Below are positions 24,668 to 32,700 of a stretch of 33,940 nt of DNA, in pieces. The position numbers and the translations under genes are program-made. The notes beneath the pieces are model-generated. The model worked only from the letters and a program-made list of their open reading frames with translations. It ran no database searches and was not told the DNA's origin. Each line of letters starts with the position of its first letter. Position 1 is the first letter of the stretch. The DNA comes from an uncultured Prevotellaceae bacterium (lineage in GTDB: Bacteria > Bacteroidota > Bacteroidia > Bacteroidales > Bacteroidaceae): assembly GCA_900318815.1 (NCBI GenBank), contig ONMA01000053.1:1-33940 (forward strand), given 5' to 3'.

Positions 24668-26020
24668 ATGAGCAAACAGAAAAAATTCATTCTGCAAGAA
24701 AACGAGATTCCTACACAGTGGTATAACATTCAGGCCGATATGGTGAACAAGCCCATGCCGCCTATTCATCCGGCAACGAAGCAGCCGTTGGGTGTGGAAG
24801 ACCTGGCCCACATCTTCCCTCATGAGTGCTGTGTGCAGGAGTTGGACACCGAGCATGCGTGGATTGACATCCCCGAGGCTGTACTCGAGAAGTATAAGTT
24901 CTATCGCTCCACGCCCTTGGTGCGTGCCTACGCACTGGAGGAAGCTATCGGAACACCCGCACATATCTACTTCAAGAACGAGAGTGTCAACCCGCTTGGT
25001 TCGCACAAGATCAACTCTGCCCTGCCTCAGTGCTACTACGCCAAGCAGGAAGGCACCACCAACGTGACTACCGAGACGGGTGCCGGACAATGGGGTGCTG
25101 CCCTGAGCTATGCCGCCAAGATTTTCGGCTTGGAGTGTGCCGTCTATCAGGTGAAGATTACCATGCAGCAGAAGCCTTATCGTTCGAGCATCATGCGCAC
25201 CTTCGGCGCAGCCGTCACAGGTTCGCCCTCGATGTCTACCCGTGCCGGTAAGGACATCATCACCAACGACCCCACTCACCCCGGTTCGTTAGGTACGGCC
25301 ATCAGCGAGGCTGTTGAGCTGGCCACGACAACCCCTAACTGTAAGTACACGTTAGGCTCCGTGCTCAATCACGTAGCTCTGCACCAGTCGATTATCGGTC
25401 TGGAAGCCGAGAAGCAAATGGCAATGGCAGGCGAATATCCTGACATGGTCATTGCTTGCTTCGGCGGTGGAAGCAACTTCGGCGGCATCGCTTTCCCCTT
25501 CATGCGCCACAACCTGAAGGATGGCAAGACCACGGAGTTCATTGCTGCCGAGCCGGAGAGCTGCCCGAAGCTGACGCGCGGCCAGTTCCGCTATGACTTT
25601 GGCGACGAGGCCGGCTATACGCCCCTGCTGCCCATGTTCACGCTTGGCCATAACTTCAAGCCCTCCAATATCCATGCCGGCGGCTTGCGCTATCATGGAG
25701 CCGGCATGATTGTGAGCCAGCTCATCAAGGACGGAATGATGCGTGGTGTCGACATCCCGCAGTTGGAGACGTTCGAGGCCGGCATGCTCTTCGCACGTAC
25801 CGAGGGCATCATCCCTGCTCCGGAGAGCTGTCACGCCATTGCTGCCACCATCCGCGAGGCCAACAAGTGCAAGGAGACGGGCGAGGAAAAGGTCATCCTC
25901 TTCAACCTCTCTGGCCACGGTCTCATTGACATGCCCAGCTATGAGCAGTACATCAACGGCGACTTGCAGAACTACACCGTCACCGACGAGATGATTGCCG
26001 AGAACCTGAGCAAGCTTTAG
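24668..26020 (+). CDS. trpB2: TrpB2-type tryptophan synthase beta-like PLP enzyme
   Basis: The 450-aa length and N-terminus ('IPTQWYNIQADM', then a Pro-rich 'KPMPPIHPATKQPLG') place it in the TrpB2 branch rather than TrpB1 (about 390-400 aa). PLP lysine is Lys114 in 'NPLGSHKINSA'; the phosphate-binding Gly loop is 'CFGGGSNFGG' near 264-273. It should join indole and serine to tryptophan. No trpA or other trp genes are in the window; stand-alone TrpB2 enzymes are thought to salvage free indole. The stop codon TAG shares its AG with the first unit of repeat element E1, so the end of the gene abuts or has been set by the repeat. Confidence 0.95.
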   Translation: MSKQKKFILQENEIPTQWYNIQADMVNKPMPPIHPATKQPLGVEDLAHIFPHECCVQELDTEHAWIDIPEAVLEKYKFYRSTPLVRAYALEEAIGTPAHIYFKNESVNPLGSHKINSALPQCYYAKQEGTTNVTTETGAGQWGAALSYAAKIFGLECAVYQVKITMQQKPYRSSIMRTFGAAVTGSPSMSTRAGKDIITNDPTHPGSLGTAISEAVELATTTPNCKYTLGSVLNHVALHQSIIGLEAEKQMAMAGEYPDMVIACFGGGSNFGGIAFPFMRHNLKDGKTTEFIAAEPESCPKLTRGQFRYDFGDEAGYTPLLPMFTLGHNFKPSNIHAGGLRYHGAGMIVSQLIKDGMMRGVDIPQLETFEAGMLFARTEGIIPAPESCHAIAATIREANKCKETGEEKVILFNLSGHGLIDMPSYEQYINGDLQNYTVTDEMIAENLSKL

Positions 26021-26187
26021 AGTGAAGAGTGAAGAGTGAAGAGTGAAGAGTGAAGAGTGAAGAATTTGCTACCGCATCAGGTAATAGATAACTGGCGCGG
26101 TAGCAAATTCTTCACTCTTCACTCTTCACTCTTCACTCTTCATTCTTCACTCTTCACTCTTCATTCTTCACTCTTCACTCTTCACTT
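26019..26187. repeat. Family E heptad-repeat palindrome, copy 1
   Basis: Tandem agagtga/gtgaaga units on the left, a core of gaatttgctaccgcatcag (26062-26080) paired with ctggcgcggtagcaaattc on the right, then many tcttcac units. It folds into one long hairpin and fills the convergent trpB2/GlsB-type junction. The stops of both genes (TAG at 26018 and TGA at 26184-26182) overlap its edges. Confidence 0.9.
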
Positions 26188-26424
26188 CTTGAGTGTAGCA
26201 GCGACGTAGAGAATGATTACTGCGCCGATGATGGCCGTTCCGAGCTGACCGAGCAGACCGCCCCATGTGATGCCGAGTGCTTCAAATATCCATCCGCCAA
26301 GAGCGCCTCCGAAGAGACCCAACAGCAGATTCATCAGGAAGCCGAAGCCACCGCCTTTCATTAACTTGCCGGCACAGAAGCCAGCCAGACATCCAATGAT
26401 GATAGAACCAATTAGTCCGTGCAT
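26182..26424 (-). CDS. GlsB/YeaQ/YmgE-type small membrane protein
   Basis: The 80-aa hydrophobic protein has three helices and Gly-rich repeats: 'IGSIIIGCLAGFCAGKLMKG', 'LLLGLFGGALGGWIFEALG' and 'GQLGTAIIGAVIILYVAA', the pattern of the 'transglycosylase-associated' (GlsB/YeaQ/YmgE) family. These are inner-membrane proteins often induced by stress; the biochemical role is not known and enzyme activity is not supported. The last codons 'LKK' and the TGA run into repeat element E1. A TAACTTTG box lies 39 nt upstream. Confidence 0.92.
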   Translation of the reverse strand: MHGLIGSIIIGCLAGFCAGKLMKGGGFGFLMNLLLGLFGGALGGWIFEALGITWGGLLGQLGTAIIGAVIILYVAATLKK

Positions 26425-26463
26425 AGTCTTATATTATTTAAATGAATGTTACTTTTGGCGGTG

Positions 26464-26471
26464 CAAAGTTA
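26464..26471 (-). promoter_or_regulatory. -7 promoter box (TAACTTTG) for the GlsB/YeaQ-type gene
   Basis: Minus-strand exact TAnnTTTG match, followed by a leader of about 35 nt to the ATG at 26424. Confidence 0.6.
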
Positions 26472-26610
26472 CGGAAAAAACGTGTAAAAAGAAAGCGATT
26501 TCAGAAGATTAACGCTATTATCGTAATAATTTCGAAAAAGGTATGGGCAAAGTTGCGACTATTTGAAAAATAGTTAGTACCTTATGAATTGTTGAAATAA
26601 GGTATTCTTC

Positions 26611-26660
26611 TTAGGCAAATTCTTTATCCAATTGGCTGATAATTCGGAAATTTTGCCTAA
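26611..26660. promoter_or_regulatory. Inverted repeat overlapping the cysE promoter, possible operator
   Basis: TTAGGCAAA (26611-26619) and TTTGCCTAA (26652-26660) are perfect inverted 9-mers; the right copy runs into the -7 box TAATTTTG (26658-26665). A protein bound here would cover the promoter. The binder is unknown. Confidence 0.4.
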
Positions 26661-26665
26661 TTTTG
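26658..26665 (+). promoter_or_regulatory. -7 promoter box (TAATTTTG) for serine acetyltransferase
   Basis: Plus-strand TAnnTTTG match, 33 nt before the ATG at 26699. Confidence 0.6.
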
Positions 26666-26698
26666 TGGCCAGTTTATAAACAATGACAAAGAGGAATC

Positions 26699-27607
26699 AT
26701 GGAAAAAAGCAGAGTGAACGAGGTGTTGCTGCGCAATGTGCAGCTATTGTCGAAGCAGTCGGAACGTGAAATGGAGATGATGCCGGCAGGGTCGGCTCCA
26801 TTGCCTTCGGTGGAGGAAGTGAAAAGGCTGGTGGGTGTCATCAAGAGTATCATCTTTACCGACTACCTGTATAAGCGGCAGCCGGAAGAGCAGATGCGGT
26901 CGCACTACATCGGCGTGGGCATGGAGGAACTCTACGACCTGCTGTGGCGGCAGATTGCCCGAGGACTGCAGTTCTGTGAGGAGTGCCGTGAGGAGGATGT
27001 CATGGAGTCGGCCGAGCAGATGGCACTCGACTTCATCGACCAGTTGCCCGAGATTAAACGGCTGATATACACCGACGTGGAGGCGATGTTCCAGAACGAC
27101 CCGGCGGCCACGAACTATGGCGAGGTGATTTACTGCTATCCGGTGGTGAACACGATGACGCACTATCGCATTGCCCATGTGCTGCACGGGATGAACGTGC
27201 CCGTGATTCCGCGCATCATCACGGAGCAGGCCCACTCGAAGACGGGCATCGACATTCATCCTGGGGCACAGATAGGCGAGTACTTCGCCATTGACCACGG
27301 TACGGGTGTGGTTATCGGCGAGACGGCTATCATCGGTAGCCACGTGACGCTCTATCAGGGCGTGACCTTAGGTGCCAAGAACTTTAAGTACGACGCTGAG
27401 GGCAACATGCTCAACGTGCCGCGTCACCCGATATTGGAAGACAACGTGACGGTTTACTCCAATGCCTCTATCCTGGGGCGCATCCGCATAGGCCACGACT
27501 CAGTCATCGGCGGTAACATCTGGCTTACGCACGACGTACCGCCTTACTCACGCATTCTGCAGAGCAAGGCGGTAGATGCTTCGTTCCAGGGAGGACTAGG
27601 GATATAA
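26699..27607 (+). CDS. cysE: Serine O-acetyltransferase
   Basis: A 302-aa protein with a helical N-terminal domain and a C-terminal left-handed beta-helix. Catalytic His residues are His187 in 'GIDIHPGAQIGEYFAIDHGT' and His200; 'GVVIGETAIIGSHVTLYQGV' and 'TLGAKNF' match the acetyl-CoA and serine sites. It makes O-acetylserine from serine and acetyl-CoA, the first committed step of cysteine synthesis. No cysK follows; repeat element E2 starts at once after the stop. The length is near the long (about 300 aa) form common in Bacteroidota and plants. An inverted repeat over the promoter suggests transcriptional control. Confidence 0.95.
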   Translation: MEKSRVNEVLLRNVQLLSKQSEREMEMMPAGSAPLPSVEEVKRLVGVIKSIIFTDYLYKRQPEEQMRSHYIGVGMEELYDLLWRQIARGLQFCEECREEDVMESAEQMALDFIDQLPEIKRLIYTDVEAMFQNDPAATNYGEVIYCYPVVNTMTHYRIAHVLHGMNVPVIPRIITEQAHSKTGIDIHPGAQIGEYFAIDHGTGVVIGETAIIGSHVTLYQGVTLGAKNFKYDAEGNMLNVPRHPILEDNVTVYSNASILGRIRIGHDSVIGGNIWLTHDVPPYSRILQSKAVDASFQGGLGI

Positions 27608-27737
27608 AAGTGAAGAGTGAAGAATGAAGAGTGAAGAATTTGCTACCGCGCCAGTTGTCCATTACCTGGCGCGGTAGCAAATTCTTCACTCTTCACTCTT
27701 CACTCTTCACTCTTCACTCTTCATTCTTCACTCTTCA
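27608..27737. repeat. Family E heptad-repeat palindrome, copy 2
   Basis: Perfect 19-bp core arms at 27636-27654 and 27666-27684 (gaatttgctaccgcgccag and its complement) around 11 nt, flanked by gtgaaga heptads on the left and tcttcac heptads on the right. It fills the convergent junction between cysE and the lipoprotein gene, and its right side supplies that gene's last codons. Confidence 0.92.
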
Positions 27738-28245
27738 AGGAGTCTGCGGGTGCAGCTTCTCGCGAGTAGTAAGTGTTGTAGTAGTTGTCAGGGTCGTCGA
27801 CCTTGATGAGCGAGAAGGAAGCCATCTGCTCGCCCGTGTCGTAGTTGTCGAAGTAGCCGCGGAAACGCATGCGGCCTCCCATGGTGTAGGTCTCGAAGTC
27901 GCGGATGATGACGCGGTAGCCGTCGTCGTAGTCGAGGTAGATCTTGCCGTTGCGTACTGTCCAGTCGAAGTAGGTCTTGGTATAGGTGCGACTGCCCACG
28001 CGGCGGTCAATCTCATAGCCTGTGCCGCCCGTCTCCCAGCTCACTTGCTTGAACATGATTTCGGTGTCGTAGTCGTTGGTACTGACGTGGTAGCGGTCGT
28101 AGTAATAGTTGCCCGTGACGGTGCCCTGCCATACGCCTTCCAGGTTGTAGGCAAGAATAGTGTCTTTGTCGCAACTGCTCGTCAGGATGATGGTCATGAA
28201 GGCCAGGAGTACGAGCTGGGTGTAGGAGTAGATGACTTTCTTCAT
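27721..28245 (-). CDS. Predicted lipoprotein, lipocalin-like beta protein, function unknown
   Basis: The 174-aa product has a lipoprotein signal 'LAFMTIILTSSCDKD' with Cys25 as the lipidated residue. The acidic residues after Cys ('DKD') may serve as a surface-export signal of the kind described in Bacteroidetes; this is inference. The mature part begins 'LEGVWQGTVTG' and is rich in Tyr, Trp and alternating polar residues, as in a small beta-barrel or lipocalin-like fold; 'MRFRGYFDNYDTGEQM' lies near the end. The final residues 'LKSEE' and TGA are encoded by repeat E2, so the native C-terminus may have been replaced. It has its own TATCTTTG promoter box. Confidence 0.85.
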   Translation of the reverse strand: MKKVIYSYTQLVLLAFMTIILTSSCDKDTILAYNLEGVWQGTVTGNYYYDRYHVSTNDYDTEIMFKQVSWETGGTGYEIDRRVGSRTYTKTYFDWTVRNGKIYLDYDDGYRVIIRDFETYTMGGRMRFRGYFDNYDTGEQMASFSLIKVDDPDNYYNTYYSREAAPADSLKSEE

Positions 28246-28273
28246 AATTATTTTTGTGTTAAGTTGTTAGATG

Positions 28274-28281
28274 CAAAGATA
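28274..28281 (-). promoter_or_regulatory. -7 promoter box (TATCTTTG) for the lipoprotein gene
   Basis: Minus-strand TAnnTTTG match, 28 nt before the ATG at 28245, in the gap after the MFS gene. Confidence 0.55.
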
Positions 28282-28335
28282 GTTGAAAATTCCGAAACGC
28301 GAAAGAAAGATTGCCTATTTGTGGTAGGGTTTTCC

Positions 28336-29616
28336 CTATTCCTGCTTTTTCTTTCCAAATTCCGGGTCGATATGCACGAAAGCCGCCACGACGAAGGTGA
28401 TGACGCAGAGGGCCATGACCACGACGAAGAAGGTGCGATAGCCCATAGCATCCTTCATGTAGCCCGAGAGCATGCCGGGCAGCATGAGGCCGAGGTAGGA
28501 AATACCGGTGCAGATGGCGTAGTGCGAAGTCTTGAACTCGCCCATGGAGAAGAAGAGCATGTAGAGCGTGAGGGCGGTGAATCCGAGGCCGTAGCCGAAC
28601 TGCTCGACGAAGAGGCAGGTGCTGATGACCCACAGGTTGGAGGGCATGGCATAGCTCAGGTAGACATAGACGATGTCGGGCAGGGTGATGGCGCACACCA
28701 TGGGCCAGAGCCAGCGTTTCAGTCCGTCGCGACTGGCAAGCATGCCTCCTATGATGCCTCCTATCGTCAGGCCGATAAGTCCCACGGTGCCGCTGGCCAG
28801 TCCGAATTCCTGCGGCGAGAGTCCCAGTCCGCCTTCTGAGCCTGGGCGCATGAGGAAGGTGGCACTCATCTTGGTGAGCAAGGCTTCGGGGAAACGATAG
28901 AACAGCAGGAAGAGCATGGCGAAGACTACCTCGCGCACGGGGAACTTCTGGAAGTAGGTCTTAAACATCACCACGATGTTGCGTGCCACTTCGCTGGCAC
29001 TGGTGTCGCGTCGCTGGTCGGCGGCGGGGTGGGGCATGATGTAGGCATGGTAGAGCCACAGGGCGAGGAAGAGTCCGGCCATGCCGTAGAAGACAAGGCT
29101 CCACGTGAAGGCTTTCTGGTCGCGGAACCACAGTTGCAGCGTGCCTGCCAGCGGCACCAGTCCGCCATTGCCGAGGATGACGGCCAGCCGGTAGAATGTG
29201 TTACGGATGCCCACGAACCAAGCCTGATGGTGCTCGTCGAGTTCGAGCATGTAGTAGCCGTCGGCGGCTATGTCGTGCGTGGCACTCGAAAACGCCATGA
29301 GGAAGAAGCAGAACATGGTGCCCTGAAACCAGAACGACGCATTGAGCGTGAACGCTACGCCTGCCAGCGACGAGCCGAGCAGGACCTGCATGGCCAGCAC
29401 CCACCAGCGCTTGGTCTTGTAGAGGTCGACAAACGGGCTCCAGAAGGGCTTGATGACCCACGGCAGGCCGAGCCAGCTGGTGTAGAGCGCAATATCTGTG
29501 TCGCTCATGCCCAACTGCATGTACATCACTACGGCCACGCTCATCACAATCACGTTGGGAAGGCCTTCGGCCACGTAGAGAGTTGGAATCCAACTCCAGG
29601 GATTTCTATGTTTCAT
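28336..29616 (-). CDS. AmpG-like major facilitator superfamily permease
   Basis: A 426-aa protein with 12 predicted helices. 'NPWSWIPTLYVAEGLPNVIV' at the N-terminus, 'GLPWVIKPFWSPFVDLYKTK' near 49-68 (the MFS A-motif loop in AmpG form) and 'SSATHDIAADGYYMLELDE' near 109 are typical of the AmpG-related group that imports muropeptides in other bacteria. Whether this one carries cell-wall fragments or sugars is not shown. Start candidates are ATGs at 29628, 29619 and 29616; 29616 ('MKHRNPWSW') best fits the family. No TAnnTTTG box was seen; repeat D2 lies upstream. Its neighbour carries a SpoIID/LytB peptidoglycan-type domain, which weakly supports a cell-wall link. Confidence 0.87.
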   Translation of the reverse strand: MKHRNPWSWIPTLYVAEGLPNVIVMSVAVVMYMQLGMSDTDIALYTSWLGLPWVIKPFWSPFVDLYKTKRWWVLAMQVLLGSSLAGVAFTLNASFWFQGTMFCFFLMAFSSATHDIAADGYYMLELDEHHQAWFVGIRNTFYRLAVILGNGGLVPLAGTLQLWFRDQKAFTWSLVFYGMAGLFLALWLYHAYIMPHPAADQRRDTSASEVARNIVVMFKTYFQKFPVREVVFAMLFLLFYRFPEALLTKMSATFLMRPGSEGGLGLSPQEFGLASGTVGLIGLTIGGIIGGMLASRDGLKRWLWPMVCAITLPDIVYVYLSYAMPSNLWVISTCLFVEQFGYGLGFTALTLYMLFFSMGEFKTSHYAICTGISYLGLMLPGMLSGYMKDAMGYRTFFVVVMALCVITFVVAAFVHIDPEFGKKKQE

Positions 29617-29648
29617 CATAATAACCATTAATCGTTTTTATATGGTAT

Positions 29649-29773
29649 AATTCGGAGGTACGGGGGTACGGAGGTTCGGGGGTACGAGAATAGTTTTCAC
29701 GCCCAATCTTCTGCGGTGAGTCTATCCTCGTACCTCCGTACCCCCGTACCTTCGTACCTCCGAAATCGTACCT
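29649..29773. repeat. Family D inverted repeat, copy 2
   Basis: Left arm attcggaggtacgggggtac with more ggtacgg units, right arm of tacctccgtacc units ending ctccgaaatcgtacc, centre gcccaatcttctgcggtgag. It matches the copy at 18111-18214 in arms and centre with scattered changes and starts 12 nt after the stop of the fusion gene, a likely terminator position. Confidence 0.88.
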
Positions 29774-29784
29774 ATTTTTTTCAT

Positions 29785-32700
29785 TTAGTAAACGGTGGTG
29801 AGTTGTGAACCTTGATAGTAGTAGAGCAGGATGTCGCTGTAGGGGTAGCCTTGCTCACCCATGACGGCAGCTCCTATCTGGCAGAGGCCGACGCCGTGGC
29901 CCCATCCCTTACCTCTTATTATATATAGGCCGTCCTTGTGCTCCACGTCGAAGGCCGAGCTGTACAGATGGCTCTCGCTCAGGGCGCGCCTTATCTCCAG
30001 CTCCTTGCCGATGGTGAAGGTGCGCTCAGACCCGACGAGCCTGAGTTTCCAGATGCGTCCGCTCTTGCCCCGCTCCACGGGGATGAGGTCGCGGATGTCG
30101 CCCAGTCCGAGGTGGGTCTTGCGCTCCACCAGTTGCGAGAGTTCACTTTCCGTATAGCTTACTTCCCAGCGATAGAAGTCAGGTGTCTCCTGGTCGTAGT
30201 CGTTGAGCACCTGTTTCAGGATGTGCGTGTCGTGCGTCTCCTTGGCCTGCAGGGCTTCCTCGTAGGCCGTGCGGCAGAACGGACAGCTCACCGACGTGAG
30301 ATAGGGCTTCGGCGTGTCCTCCCAGCAGTACTGGAACTCCTCGGTCTGTCCGCCGCAGCACTTGGAGAAGCGGGTGTCGCACAGCTCGCCGTCGTAGGTA
30401 AGCACCTGTCCGCGCGTCTCGCGGACGGCTCTTGCCACCATGGGGCTTGTGGCGCGTGTAATGCCCTGATAGCGCTGGCAATGGTCGTCGGCACAGACGT
30501 CGAAGAGCGTGTGGTCCTCGCGTCCGTGCCAGCGCAGCAGTTCGTCGTCCTTTTTGACGAATGAGAAGAAGTTGTTGCCGTTCTTCTCTTTGCGGCGTTG
30601 CAGCTGGGTGAGCAGCCAGGAACGCGAAATGACGGCATGCGCCTTGAGCAGTTCCAAAGACGACGTGGCACTCATCTCGCTGGAGATGACACTCTCTAAG
30701 TAGGACTCCACGTCGAGTTCGTTGATGGCCCAGATGCGGTCGGCCTCGACCACCAGTCGCAGAGAGCCCCGGAACGTCTGCGTTTCCCGGCGTTCCCAGT
30801 GGAAGTCCACGCCGATGGTGACGTCCTTCAGCGAGAAGGATGCCTCCGCATGCTGCGGCGTGAAGAGCAGTTCGCGATATTGCTGGCCGTGCCAGAGGAT
30901 GCCCCCTTCGGCCAGTTCCACTTCCTGGTCGCCCTGCCAGGTCTCGCCCTTGGCCAGGAAGGGGGCGTTCAGCGTGAAGCAGATCTTCTGCCCGCTCACG
31001 ATGCCTACGCTTACCTGTGGTTCGGCGGTATCGTTGGCAGAAGACTGTTGCTGCTGCTTGGTGGTCTCCTTGATACGGTCGACAACACCTTGGAACACCT
31101 CGGTCGGAAGTGCGCACTCCCTCAGCAGGGCCAGGGCCTCGTCGGGCGTGATGCGCTCATAGTCCTCGCGCCGGGGCATGATGAGCAGTCCCGCCATGTC
31201 GAGTGTACCGGGGCTCACGAGCAGTTGCTCCTTCCCTTCTTTGTAGTAGCAGTCTGGGCGGTGCTTCGCCCTTGGTATGATTACCAAGATAAGCTCATCG
31301 CCCTGTCGCCAGCCCACGATGTTCATCATGGGTTCCGGCTCGCTGGCGGGCAGGGGGAGAGCCGTATAGAGCGAATGGAAGAGCCGTTCGCTATCGTTCT
31401 GACTCTTAGTGCGTATGACGAGGGCGGGGTAAGGGAATCCGTCGATGCTCGACAGGCTGGCCTCCTCGTTCAGTTCGATGATGGGAGTCACGTTGCGCGA
31501 CAGGCGTTGCCATTCTGCCTGTAGGGGCAGGAGCCCGTTAGTGCCTGCCTGCAGATGGGCATGGTCGGGAGCCGAAGCCCCGCAGCGCGGGCCGTTGTAG
31601 AACACCATCAGCTCCGGATAATGGTGCAGCAGGCGCAGCATCTCGCCGTACATGCCGCGAATGAGCTGGGGCTGATGTCGGCGCGTGGGCAGGGTGAAGT
31701 GCATGGGCAGGATGGGGAAGGGGTTGACGAGCAGTTCGTACACGCCGTCCTGCTGTTTCTGCATCTGTTCTTTCGGGCGGTTCTGCTCGCAGAGGAAACA
31801 GGGCCGCTTGTCGATGGCCTGTTTGGTGATGGCGGCACCGGTAGAGCGGATGCGTGCGGGGTTGAACTGTGCGCGAAGGGTCAGCATCTCGGTGGGCAGC
31901 TCGCGTGTCTCTATCTGATACAGTTCGCGGTAGCGCTTCTGCACTTCGGGCCACACGTATAGCTGGCGGCCGAAGAACCGGTAGAGGGGTGATGGGTGCT
32001 GGCTGCTGGTTGCAGGGTGCTGGGCGTTGAGCTGTTGGCGGGCCTTGATTTCCATCGTGCGCAGCCGGTCTTTGTAGAGATTGTTGGCGTTGACCTTGTC
32101 GATGGAGAGTGCGGCATCGCTGTTGCCGCCCCAGCGGCGGCAGAGATAAAGCTCGTCGTAGATGCGTCCGATGCGGTAGTGGCGTGAGAACCACAGCCCC
32201 ATCGCATAGTCCTCGCCGTAGCTGGTGTTGGGAAGCCTCACCTCGCGCAGTATCGGCGTGAAGAAGGCACGCGGAGCCCCTAATCCGTTGATGCGCAGCG
32301 CGTTGTTGGGGCCGTTCTCGTCGGTCCATTCGCGGTGGGCAATGAGTCCTGGCGGCAGCGTGTTCAGGTCGAAGTCGCACATGCGGTAGCTGCCTATGAC
32401 CATCGCGGCCCCCTGTTCGTGGAAGGCATCGACGATGCGCTGTAGGGTGTGGGGCGAGCTGTAGAGGTCGTCGCTGTCGAGCTGTACGGCGAAGCGTCCG
32501 CAGCGTGTGTCGTCTACGGCCATGTTCCAGCAGCCGCCAATGCCCAGGTCGGTCCGGGTGGGAGTGAGGTGTATGAGGTTGTCGTGGTCGGCTGACAGGC
32601 GCGAGAGAATGTCGCTGGTGCCGTCGGTCGAGTGGTTGTCCACCACGATGACGTTGTACTTGAACCGCGTCTTCTGCCCCAGCGCGCTCCTGACGGCATC

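Noticed and set aside
26019-26187. Possible CRISPR array
   Set aside because: The heptad units are contiguous, without spacers, and form one large palindrome; no cas genes are in the window.
27631-28839. 402-codon plus-strand ORF
   Set aside because: Runs through repeat E2 and antisense to the lipoprotein and MFS genes, both with clear family features.
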